A stretch of DNA of 8,960 nucleotides from DASWTL01 sp036402155 (lineage in GTDB: Bacteria; Bacteroidota; Bacteroidia; Sphingobacteriales; Sphingobacteriaceae): contig DASWTL010000394.1 in NCBI GenBank assembly GCA_036402155.1, positions 1 to 8,960 of the forward strand, in the 5' to 3' direction. The position numbers and the translations under genes were made by a program. The notes below the pieces were generated by a model. That model was given only the letters and a program-made list of their open reading frames with translations, was not told the DNA's origin and did not search any database. Positions 1 through 6,682 of this stretch are shown here, piece by piece. How positions within the stretch are numbered: the first letter of the stretch is position 1; every line of letters begins with the position of its first letter.

Positions 1-212
1 TGGGACGAATATATGTATACTTTATACCTATGCCTGCAGTTGTATTTGGTGTACTTTACCTGGTGTACAGCGCCTATGAAGCGAAACGTTCAGGAGGTAG
101 TGTAAATCACGATGCGCACTTCTATGGCGCACTAACCGGTATCCTGATAACCATCATTTTTTATCCGGAGGTTGTGGGTTATTTTATCCGTCAGTTAACC
201 GGTAGTATCTGA
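1..212 (+). CDS. Rhomboid-family intramembrane serine protease, C-terminal fragment
   Basis: This is the 3' end of a gene that begins before the window. The frame is open from base 3, and the ATG at 30 is probably an internal Met. Rhomboids cleave transmembrane substrates within the membrane using a Ser-His dyad. What is visible is a hydrophobic helix (IPMPAVVFGVLYLVYSAY), a short polar loop, and then an HDAHFYGALTG stretch running into a final hydrophobic helix. The second His of that stretch, followed by G-x-x-x-G, matches the catalytic-His helix (TM6) of rhomboids. The catalytic Ser (GxSG) would lie upstream and cannot be seen, so activity cannot be judged. The stop overlaps the tail of the convergent gene by 18 bases. 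The assignment rests on about 70 residues, but the His-helix pattern is distinctive. Confidence 0.8.
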   Translation, partial: GRIYVYFIPMPAVVFGVLYLVYSAYEAKRSGGSVNHDAHFYGALTGILITIIFYPEVVGYFIRQLTGSI

Positions 213-1202
213 TTCCAGGGGCAGATCTATAGTTTCGGGCAAAATAAAATGTTCGTTTTCATCTAAAATGAAACTGATGGGTTTCTCCGGATTCTTAATG
301 ATCTCAAATAAGCTGAATCCCCATGGTTTCCAGAAATTTTCTAAAACCTGACCATAGGTTTTATTCTGCCACAGGTCAAACGGGGGCGTGTTGCTGATCC
401 CGCGTAATGGCATAGGCTCAATACATAGTGCATCAGGTGTAGGAAGTATAGTATACTCCGGAAGTCTGTTGAACAGATAGGCGGAATAAAAAAACCTCGC
501 GCAAAGTTCTTCAAACTGGATTGGATGAAGTTTACTGTTATCTATTTTTTCCAGAAATTCTCTGTGATAAATCGAATTAGTGCCATTATCCTGTAAACAG
601 GCAATTATTCCAAAATCTTTTAGTTTTATTGAGAAAACAAGGGTATTGATTTCATCCCGGTAGGTAAATGTTTCCGGGGCGTTATTTACCTCGAAAACCT
701 GAATACTCCAGGGGGAAGGCCCGTCAAATTCAACTTTGTGGATCAGTGACTGAAGCATAAGATGCAAATTGCCAAATTTATGCTGCAGGGATTGTGAAAA
801 ATTAAAAGGTTCTCCGATAGCAAGTTGCTGCTTAATCCCGATTTTAATTTCATTATATAAAATGCCGTAAATGATTTTACCGATCCATTGGAATAGATGT
901 AATTTATCCAATTCATTTACAGCCTGATATCCCTTTAAAAATGCATTTTCTATTTCTTTTTCCAGAGGCTCTATCGCCGTGTTGTAAACGTTCGTGGCGC
1001 AGGGAACGGTTAAATTTTTATAACTTGTCAATGATTCATCCAATAACTTAAAGGGCTTATCTTCAAGATCAAATTGAGTCATCATCCATCTGGGGAAGAC
1101 AGGGATCACTTCCTCAGTAGAGGTTAGTTTTTGTCCGGATAGAAAGCAGGTATCGGGTGCGAAATCGAATTTATCGAATGGGTTGTAAAAGGATTGTGCC
1201 AT
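195..1202 (-). CDS. Conserved protein of unknown function, degenerate HNH-like N-terminus
   Basis: The 335-aa product has no signal peptide and no membrane segment, so it is probably cytoplasmic. I do not recognise a named family. The N-terminal 80 residues resemble the layout of HNH/treble-clef proteins of the type CxxC...EHxIPxW...CxxCN...LE. Here this reads C19-F-L-S22, then EEVIP (30-34), then RW (38-39), then C68-A-T-N71, then IEPLEKEIE (77-85). The second Cys of each pair and the usual EH histidine are missing, so metal binding or nuclease activity is unlikely. The rest is mixed helix/strand with conserved-looking aromatic stretches (LFQWIGKIIYG at 103-113, FWKPWGF at 290-296). The ATG at 1202 sits five bases after a TAnnTTTG promoter element, which supports this start. 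It appears to be a single-gene unit, 28 bases downstream of the lipoprotein gene on the same strand. The HNH resemblance is inference from motif spacing. Confidence 0.8.
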   Translation of the reverse strand: MAQSFYNPFDKFDFAPDTCFLSGQKLTSTEEVIPVFPRWMMTQFDLEDKPFKLLDESLTSYKNLTVPCATNVYNTAIEPLEKEIENAFLKGYQAVNELDKLHLFQWIGKIIYGILYNEIKIGIKQQLAIGEPFNFSQSLQHKFGNLHLMLQSLIHKVEFDGPSPWSIQVFEVNNAPETFTYRDEINTLVFSIKLKDFGIIACLQDNGTNSIYHREFLEKIDNSKLHPIQFEELCARFFYSAYLFNRLPEYTILPTPDALCIEPMPLRGISNTPPFDLWQNKTYGQVLENFWKPWGFSLFEIIKNPEKPISFILDENEHFILPETIDLPLESDTTG

Positions 1203-1207
1203 TGCTG

Positions 1208-1215
1208 CAAAGGTA
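1208..1215 (-). promoter_or_regulatory. Putative Bacteroidetes -7 element (TACCTTTG)
   Basis: On the minus strand the octamer TACCTTTG fits the Bacteroidetes sigma-70 -7 consensus TAnnTTTG exactly. It ends five bases before the ATG at 1202. In this phylum transcription starts a few bases after the element, so the mRNA would have almost no leader. A good -33 TTG at the usual distance is not visible, so the call rests on the -7 match and its position. Confidence 0.45.
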
Positions 1216-1230
1216 ATATTAACAAGGCTT

Positions 1231-1908
1231 TTATTGATAATGCTTTCTTATTTCAGTTGAAATTCTTCTTGTAAGTTCCTGGTTAGACAGCGCCAGTAGA
1301 AATTCTTCTTCGGTAGGTTCCATATTAAATGCGCCCGCAGAAATTAGTCGTGGATCGAGAGCCCGGATATCTCCCTGAATGTTGCTGGTAGATATATTAT
1401 TGTATTGATAGTTTGGGGAAAATGATCGTTCAAATACTACCGGAGGAGTACTGGCTTTAAAAGTTATCCGCGCAATAAACCTGGCGCTGGATCTGATTTG
1501 GGTTTGTGTAATATCTACTGAAGCGCTTACCGTTTCATATACAGGCTTCCCTGCACTGTTAGTTCCGGTTTGAATATTACGTCTGAAAACCTGTCTTGAC
1601 GTTCGTTCGTCTTTTGGCCACAGGATAAAATTATCAATAGTTATATCCACCACTATTTCAGGAGTTTCATTTTCATCTGCTAAGGTGAGATAGACGCTTT
1701 GAAAGCCTCTTAATTCATCCAGAAGCCTGAAACGGTAAATGTCCAAGTTTACAAAGGCAATTCTGCTGTTGTTATCAGATTTTATATTAATTTCAACTGG
1801 AACCTCCTGCTTACTGGCATTACTGTTTTTTCGGGTCCCGCATGCAGATAAAATTATAAATACGACAACAATTGTAGCTATATTATATAAAATCCGTTGC
1901 ATGATCAT
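1231..1908 (-). CDS. Lipoprotein of unknown function
   Basis: The 225-aa product starts with a lipoprotein signal peptide: a hydrophobic stretch at about residues 8-20, then the lipobox L20-S-A-C23. The Cys would be lipidated after cleavage by signal peptidase II. Residues after the Cys are basic and polar (GTRKNSN), not the acidic run that in Bacteroidetes directs lipoproteins to the cell surface, so a periplasm-facing location is more likely. The mature part is mostly predicted beta strand (RIAFVNLDIYRF, EIVVDITIDNFILW, SARFIARITF), ending in a helical TRRISTEIRKHYQ tail. I do not recognise the family. Two in-frame ATGs (1908 and 1902) are equally compatible with the signal peptide. The leader is A-rich with no clear Shine-Dalgarno site. 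It is divergent from the epimerase gene across a 67-base AT-rich gap. Confidence 0.85.
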   Translation of the reverse strand: MIMQRILYNIATIVVVFIILSACGTRKNSNASKQEVPVEINIKSDNNSRIAFVNLDIYRFRLLDELRGFQSVYLTLADENETPEIVVDITIDNFILWPKDERTSRQVFRRNIQTGTNSAGKPVYETVSASVDITQTQIRSSARFIARITFKASTPPVVFERSFSPNYQYNNISTSNIQGDIRALDPRLISAGAFNMEPTEEEFLLALSNQELTRRISTEIRKHYQ

Positions 1909-1975
1909 TTTTAATTAACAACATTTGTTTTGGATATAAGTTTATTTTCGAATTACCTGTTGATCATTACTTTAT

Positions 1976-2983
1976 ATGAAATTAGAATATTCTCCTTTTG
2001 AGTTAGAATTAAAATATCCTTTTACAATTTCTGGATTCTCGCGTACCTCAACGCCTGTTATGCTGGTAAAACTCCAGTCAGATGGCTATACAGGTAATGG
2101 AGAGGCTTCTATGGTTCCGTACATGGGAGAGAATCTGGAAACTGCAGTTGCATTTCTAAAAAAGGCAGATCTTTCCCGGATAAAATACCCTTTTGATTAT
2201 GATGAAATTTTATCATACCTGGATAGTTTATCAACTGGTGATTTGAATATTAAAGCAGCTATTGATATCGCGTTGCATGACCTTCAGGGAAAGATTGAAG
2301 GACGGCCATGTTTTGAGATATTTAAAGCTGATCCCAGTAACATGCCGGTAACAGCGATAACCATAGGTATCGATACTCCTGATATTGTGATCAGGAAAGT
2401 GAAGGAGGCGGATGTTGCGCATGTTTTAAAGGTAAAGCTGGGAAGTAATAACGATAAAGAACTTATTAATACCATAAGGTTAATAAGTGATAAGCCATTA
2501 TATGTTGATGCAAACCAGGGGTGGAAGGATCGTGAACAGGCCTTAGACTTAGTGTACTGGTTACACGAACAGGGTGTACAGCTGATAGAGCAGCCCATGG
2601 CAAAAAGTGACCTTGATGGTAATGCATGGATTACCGAGCGAAGTCCCATTCCAATAATTGCGGATGAGTCAGTTCAGCGGTTAAAAGATGTAGAGCAACT
2701 TAAAGGGGCGTACCATGGGATAAACATGAAGCTGATGAAGTGCGGCGGTATGCATGAGGGACATCAAATGATTGTAAAAGCGCGTGAACTGGGTATGAAA
2801 ATATTGGTGGGATGTATGAGTGAAACCAGTTGCGCTACGCTCGCAGGCGCGGCTCTGGCACCATTATGTGATTGGGCAGATCTGGATGGACCATTTCTTA
2901 CCAAAAATAATCCATACAAAACGCCTGAATTTAAGGATGGTAAATGGATTTTATCAGATTTGCCAGGGTTAGGGCTATCCTGA
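1976..2983 (+). CDS. Dipeptide epimerase (L-Ala-D/L-Glu epimerase-like), enolase superfamily
   Basis: Enzymes of this family invert the alpha-carbon of the C-terminal residue of a dipeptide. The best-known reaction converts L-Ala-D-Glu from murein into L-Ala-L-Glu in the cytoplasm. The 335-aa length is normal, and all muconate-lactonizing subgroup landmarks are present: K152-x-K154 as one acid/base side, metal ligands D178 (YVDAN), E205 (IEQP) and D230 (ADES), and K252 (NMK) as the opposite base, followed by KCGG. D302-L-D304-G matches the DxD motif that binds the dipeptide amino group. R23 lies in the 20s loop where an Arg contacts the Glu side chain in Ala-Glu epimerases. No signal peptide is present. 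No murein amidase, peptide transporter or LdcA/MpaA-type gene is adjacent, so the exact dipeptide substrate is uncertain; other epimerases in the family prefer hydrophobic or cationic dipeptides. The stop lies 10 bases from that of the convergent small membrane protein gene. Confidence 0.92.
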   Translation: MKLEYSPFELELKYPFTISGFSRTSTPVMLVKLQSDGYTGNGEASMVPYMGENLETAVAFLKKADLSRIKYPFDYDEILSYLDSLSTGDLNIKAAIDIALHDLQGKIEGRPCFEIFKADPSNMPVTAITIGIDTPDIVIRKVKEADVAHVLKVKLGSNNDKELINTIRLISDKPLYVDANQGWKDREQALDLVYWLHEQGVQLIEQPMAKSDLDGNAWITERSPIPIIADESVQRLKDVEQLKGAYHGINMKLMKCGGMHEGHQMIVKARELGMKILVGCMSETSCATLAGAALAPLCDWADLDGPFLTKNNPYKTPEFKDGKWILSDLPGLGLS

Positions 2984-2993
2984 AAAGAAACTG

Positions 2994-3185
2994 CTATCCT
3001 TTCTTCCGGGTAAGTTCCCTGACACTTTTTACCAGTTTGATCTTTAAAAAGATAAGCATGGCAAGAATCACTACAGCTCCGGCAACCAATCCATAATGAT
3101 TATTTCGGAATGACCATATTGCACTTAGTACAACCGTAATAATGGCAATGTTTAATAATATATTAAAAAGGATCTTTTTAGCCAT
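2994..3185 (-). CDS. Small two-helix membrane protein of unknown function
   Basis: This 63-aa protein has two hydrophobic segments, about residues 5-24 (ILFNILLNIAIITVVLSAIW) and 31-50 (YGLVAGAVVILAMLIFLKIK). They are joined by a short polar turn (SFRNNHYG), and the protein ends in a basic tail (RELTRKKG). The positive charges at both ends suggest that both termini face the cytoplasm. It resembles the short membrane proteins common in Sphingobacteriaceae, possibly the DUF6358 type, but I recall that family only loosely. Its ATG shares one base with the stop of the upstream rhodanese gene (TAATG), so the two are very probably cotranscribed and translationally coupled. That coupling is the main evidence that this short frame is a real gene. 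No catalytic residues are evident. Confidence 0.75.
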   Translation of the reverse strand: MAKKILFNILLNIAIITVVLSAIWSFRNNHYGLVAGAVVILAMLIFLKIKLVKSVRELTRKKG

Positions 3186-3502
3186 TAGTAAACCGGCATA
3201 TCTGGATCTATTTCTGCTGCCCAGGCAATAATTCCGCCTTTCAGGTTATATAGATTGGTATATCCAAACTGATTTTCAAGCTGCATAATAGCTGCTGCAC
3301 TCCGGGCTCCGCTACGGCACTGAATAATTACCGGTTTATCCTTGCTTATTTTATCTGCTTCAATTAAGACACCCGCCAGAGGAATGTTTTCGCCCCCGAT
3401 ATTAGAAACCTCATACTCAAAAGGCTCTCGTACATCTATGATCTGAAAATCTTCGTTATTGTCGATTTTCGCTTTTAATTCTTCAACAGTAATCTCTTTC
3501 AT
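3185..3502 (-). CDS. Single-domain rhodanese-like sulfurtransferase
   Basis: The 105-aa product is one rhodanese domain with no signal peptide, so it is cytoplasmic. Rhodanese domains carry a persulfide on an active-site Cys and pass sulfane sulfur to acceptors such as cyanide, thioredoxin or sulfur-relay proteins. Visible marks are the N-terminal IIDVREPFEY (21-30), with the conserved Asp-x-Arg-Glu, and the active loop CRSGARS (62-68) with catalytic C62. The C-terminal LKGGIIAWA (87-95) is the usual GG-x-x-x-W signature. The six-residue loop is the size seen in sulfurtransferases of the GlpE/PspE type; Cdc25-type phosphatases have a longer loop. It is the first gene of a two-gene unit with the small membrane protein and is preceded by a good TAnnTTTG promoter element. 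The physiological acceptor cannot be told from the sequence. Confidence 0.92.
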   Translation of the reverse strand: MKEITVEELKAKIDNNEDFQIIDVREPFEYEVSNIGGENIPLAGVLIEADKISKDKPVIIQCRSGARSAAAIMQLENQFGYTNLYNLKGGIIAWAAEIDPDMPVY

Positions 3503-3518
3503 AATAATATATGTTAAT

Positions 3519-3526
3519 CAAAGATA
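3519..3526 (-). promoter_or_regulatory. Putative Bacteroidetes -7 element (TATCTTTG) for the rhodanese unit
   Basis: On the minus strand TATCTTTG matches the TAnnTTTG consensus exactly and lies 16 bases before the ATG at 3502. This predicts a short AT-rich leader of roughly ten bases. The nearest upstream TTTTG is closer than the usual -33 spacing, so only the -7 half is well supported. Confidence 0.5.
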
Positions 3527-3660
3527 CAGGTTTTAAACAAAAGTGAGCTGAATTTCTTCTATTGTAACTAAGGCTCTAAATATTTATCTTATTAATAACA
3601 ATCTAAATTAACTACTCGTTTTATGAGGGATTAAAATTATTTTTTTGATTTTTAAACTTA

Positions 3661-4779
3661 ATGAAGAAGATCACCGATTTTTTCTGGTTTTGCTCTGGTT
3701 CTCATGTGGATACCTTAAAGCGATATCCAACAGAACATAATAAATATGTAGGAATAGGCGCCACCATATTTTTTACTGCGTTATTTGCCGCCCTTTCTGG
3801 CGGATATGCCATGTACTTCGTTTTCTCAGGCGGGTCTTTCGCTTTGTTTTTTGCAATTGTTTTTGGAATAATATGGGGTCTGGCCATTTTTAATATGGAC
3901 CGCTATATTGTTTCGAGTATCAGCAAGAGCGGAACTTCCGGTCAGCAGATACTGCAGGCTACCCCGCGTATTATTCTGGCAATTATCATTGGAATTGTTA
4001 TCTCACGCCCTCTTGAACTTAAATTATTTGATAAGGAGATCCGTCAGAAGCTTAAAACCAGTTACCTGAATGGTCAAAGATCCAAAATCGATACACTGAA
4101 CAAAACGTTTAACCTAAAGTATAGTGCCGAACTGGGAAAAATAGACGAGCTGAAAGCAGAAAGAGATTCATTAACTAACGATATTAACCGGTCACGATTT
4201 GTATTAAACCAGGAGATATTTGGAGATAAAACCAATCAAACTTCAGGTATGCTGGGTTATGGTACGTATGCCAAGCAGAAAGAATCACTGGTTTTACAAA
4301 AGGAGCAGCGTTTGAATGAGATCAGGGGACATATTACAGATCTGGAAAATTTTATAAACCGCCGTAAAGATATTGATGGATTAGCGGAGCAGCGTATGTT
4401 TAGCGCCAAGCAATTAGATAGTCTGGCAAACGTGGCGGGTTTTGCCGACCGGAACTGGGCTTTGGGGCAATTAACATTTAAAGAGGATGGCACCCGCGAC
4501 CTGGATACCTATCTGGCAATTTCTTTCATCGGGTTCTTATTTATTCTTTTCGAATGTCTCCCTGTTTTTGTGAAATTAATGAGTAACAAAGGTCCTTATG
4601 ATTTTGCACTTCAAAATGTGGAAGAATCGGTTATACATCAATCATACAAAGAAAAAGATTATGATATTGTAGTTACCGACGGTGTTCAGGATACTAAAGT
4701 TGAAACCGAAATTGAAAAACGCAAACATGTGATAAAAGTTAGCTCCGATCGCGAGATTAAGAATTTGAGTCTCGACTAA
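3661..4779 (+). CDS. DUF4407 domain-containing membrane protein
   Basis: This 372-aa protein matches DUF4407 in length and layout. It opens with a conserved DFFWFCSGSHVDTL (6-19). Three clustered membrane segments follow, at about 31-53, 59-77 and 104-116, with the family hallmarks FNMDRY (77-82) and SRPLELKLFDKEI (115-127). A long charged helical region (about 140-245, rich in Lys, Glu, Asp and Leu) is probably a coiled coil. A fourth membrane segment lies at about 284-305, and a hydrophilic tail runs to the C-terminus. With four segments the coiled coil would sit on one side of the inner membrane as a large loop, and both termini would lie on the same side as each other. The biochemical role of DUF4407 is not known to me. 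The gene stands alone, with 158 bases upstream and 67 downstream, and no partner gene suggests a function. ATG at 3661 follows an AT-rich leader and begins directly with the conserved motif, supporting the start. Confidence 0.9.
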   Translation: MKKITDFFWFCSGSHVDTLKRYPTEHNKYVGIGATIFFTALFAALSGGYAMYFVFSGGSFALFFAIVFGIIWGLAIFNMDRYIVSSISKSGTSGQQILQATPRIILAIIIGIVISRPLELKLFDKEIRQKLKTSYLNGQRSKIDTLNKTFNLKYSAELGKIDELKAERDSLTNDINRSRFVLNQEIFGDKTNQTSGMLGYGTYAKQKESLVLQKEQRLNEIRGHITDLENFINRRKDIDGLAEQRMFSAKQLDSLANVAGFADRNWALGQLTFKEDGTRDLDTYLAISFIGFLFILFECLPVFVKLMSNKGPYDFALQNVEESVIHQSYKEKDYDIVVTDGVQDTKVETEIEKRKHVIKVSSDREIKNLSLD

Positions 4780-4795
4780 TATTGATGTAATATTA
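4777..4795. repeat. AT-only inverted repeat over the DUF4407 stop codon
   Basis: TAATATT (4777-4783) and AATATTA (4789-4795) are perfect inverted copies around a five-base loop, GATGT. The left arm contains the TAA stop of the DUF4407 gene. With no G or C in the stem and no T-run after it, it is a poor intrinsic terminator. It could slow 3' exonucleases or be chance in AT-rich DNA. Confidence 0.35.
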
Positions 4796-4846
4796 TTGCA
4801 GGAATCAGTATAATTACAGATAGATCATCATTAAATAAAATTTGGT

Positions 4847-6682
4847 TTGAAAAAATACTTTCCGTTAGTCTTGTTGTGTATGTTTAGTTTGGCCGCATTA
4901 GCCCAAACAAGCACAATAAAGTACTCTGTTTCTTTTCCCAATGCTGTTCATCATGAAGCCAATATAGCTTTAAACATTTCCAAAGCACCTGCTGGTCCTT
5001 TAAGAGTTCGTGTTAGCCGTTCATCACCAGGCAGATACGCAACCCATGAATTTGGAAAAAATATTTATGATGTCCATGCTTTTGATAAAACTGGTAAAAT
5101 GATAGAGATAAACCAGGTTATGGGTGATGTTTATGAGATTCCGAAGCATAATGGCGATCTAAAGATTACTTATACCGTTTTCGGAAACTGGACTGATGGT
5201 ACCTACCTGGGAATTGATGAAACGCATGCGCACATGAATATGCCGGCTACATTTATGTGGGTGAAGGGTTTAGAGCATCAGCCCATTGAAATTACGTTTA
5301 ATGACCTGAATAAATATGGATGGAAAATAGCTACACAATTGAAGCCGGGATCCGATCAAAATGTGTTTACTGCTCCAAACCTGCAATATTTTATGGATAG
5401 CCCGGTTGAGCTTTCTGCTTGTAAACAGGTAAGCTGGACTGATGAAAATCCCGGCGGACTAAAACAAACCATTAAGTTTTCCGTGCATTCAGATGATAGC
5501 CAATTGGTGGTTGATAACTATGGTAAAATGGCTCAGGGAACAGTTGCTGAAGCAAAAGCAGTTTTTGGTGAACTTCCGCGATTTGATTACGGCTCATACA
5601 TCTTTTTAAATGATGTACATCCTGAAAATGGCGGCGACGGAATGGAACATCGAAATTCTACGGTCATTGTTGAGCGTACACCTAAGGTAGAAGGTTTTGA
5701 AAATGACCTTTTGAGCACAATTTCCCATGAATTCTTTCATGCCTGGAATGTTGAACGAATCAGGCCAAGGTCTTTAGAGCCATTCAATTTTGAGCAGGCA
5801 AACATGAGTGAAGCACTGTGGTTTGCAGAAGGCTTTACTCAATATTACGGTGAATTAATTTTAAAGCGCGCAGGCTACAGAACATTGACTGATTATTGTA
5901 ATACCTTAACACGTTTGGTTAATAGTGTTTTAAATTCTCCGGGAGCTAAAAGTTATTCGGCCATTCGTATGAGCAGGCATGCGGTTTTTACAGATGCAGG
6001 CATTTCTGTTGATCAAAATAATAATGTAAATTCTATCACGTCTTATTATCAGTATGGCGCAATTATAGCGCTTGCTCTGGATCTTCGCTTGCGGTCAGAG
6101 TTCAATCTTACCCTTGATGACTATATGCGGGCTGTATGGAAAGCGCATGGTAAAACTGAAAAACCGTATACACTTCCGGATCTTCAAAAGATTCTTTCAA
6201 CATTAACTAACAATACTTTTGCCGGTAAGTTCTTTCAGCAATACATCTACGGTACAGAGAAAAATAATTATGAAAAACTCCTGTCGTATGCAGGTCTTGT
6301 TTTGCGAAAAGCTGCTCCGGGGAAGGCTTCTTTGGGTGTTTTAAGACTGTTACCCGCGAATGGTAATGTAAGGGTGGCTGCGAATACAATAAAAGGAAGC
6401 CCTGCTTATCAGGCTGGTTTAGATAACGGCGATTATTTGAAAAAAATTAATGAAGATGAGCTTAAAAGTCCTGACGATCTAACTACTTTATTAACCAAAT
6501 ATAAACCCGGCGAAGAGGTTACTTTAACGTTTGTCCATCGGGGTATAGTTAAAAATTCTAAAATAGTCTTGCAGGAAGATACATTACTTGAAGTGATCCC
6601 CTCAGAAGTTGCAGGCACTAAGATTAATTCTGAAATGCAGTCGTTTAGAGATAAATGGTTATCCTCAAGAGTTCAGGAATGA
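4847..6682 (+). CDS. M61 family metallopeptidase (glycyl aminopeptidase-like) with PDZ domain
   Basis: M61 enzymes are zinc aminopeptidases that remove N-terminal Gly or Ala. The 611-aa product starts with a classical signal peptide (KK, hydrophobic core, ALA then Q20), so it is exported to the periplasm or beyond. After an N-terminal beta domain come GMEHRN (265-270), the zinc site H294-E-F-F-H298 followed by AWNVERIRP, and WFAEGFTQYY (325-334), in which E328 is the likely third zinc ligand. A C-terminal PDZ domain (about 490-577, with GSPAYQAGLDNGD) completes the usual M61 order. The start is TTG at 4847: an in-frame TAA lies five codons upstream, no in-frame ATG lies between, and the next ATG (codon 12) would destroy the signal peptide. 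The last codons overlap the M28 gene in an ATGA junction, so the two peptidases form an operon. Confidence 0.93.
   Translation: MKKYFPLVLLCMFSLAALAQTSTIKYSVSFPNAVHHEANIALNISKAPAGPLRVRVSRSSPGRYATHEFGKNIYDVHAFDKTGKMIEINQVMGDVYEIPKHNGDLKITYTVFGNWTDGTYLGIDETHAHMNMPATFMWVKGLEHQPIEITFNDLNKYGWKIATQLKPGSDQNVFTAPNLQYFMDSPVELSACKQVSWTDENPGGLKQTIKFSVHSDDSQLVVDNYGKMAQGTVAEAKAVFGELPRFDYGSYIFLNDVHPENGGDGMEHRNSTVIVERTPKVEGFENDLLSTISHEFFHAWNVERIRPRSLEPFNFEQANMSEALWFAEGFTQYYGELILKRAGYRTLTDYCNTLTRLVNSVLNSPGAKSYSAIRMSRHAVFTDAGISVDQNNNVNSITSYYQYGAIIALALDLRLRSEFNLTLDDYMRAVWKAHGKTEKPYTLPDLQKILSTLTNNTFAGKFFQQYIYGTEKNNYEKLLSYAGLVLRKAAPGKASLGVLRLLPANGNVRVAANTIKGSPAYQAGLDNGDYLKKINEDELKSPDDLTTLLTKYKPGEEVTLTFVHRGIVKNSKIVLQEDTLLEVIPSEVAGTKINSEMQSFRDKWLSSRVQE

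Noticed and set aside
1921..1975. Possible plus-strand promoter upstream of the epimerase, with TATTTTCG at 1943-1950.
   Set aside because: One mismatch to TAnnTTTG and no TTG at the expected -33 distance; too weak to annotate in AT-rich DNA.
2284..2649. A 121-codon minus-strand open frame inside the epimerase gene.
   Set aside because: It lies antisense to a gene with complete catalytic motifs and its translation has no domain features; it is a shadow frame.
2974..3000. Direct repeat GCTATCCT (2974-2981 and 2993-3000) at the convergent junction, with a weak AAGAAA/TTTCTT pairing.
   Set aside because: Eight bases, one copy inside each coding end, no T-run and no extended stem; compatible with chance.
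3503..3660. The 158-base intergenic region upstream of DUF4407, searched for a small gene, RNA or riboswitch.
   Set aside because: Apart from the minus-strand -7 element it is AT-rich with no stable hairpin, tRNA-like fold or convincing short frame.
6655..6678. Upstream ATG giving the M28 peptidase eight extra residues (MVILKSSG).
   Set aside because: It would overlap M61 by 28 bases and push the lipoprotein signal inward; ATG 6679 with ATGA coupling fits better.
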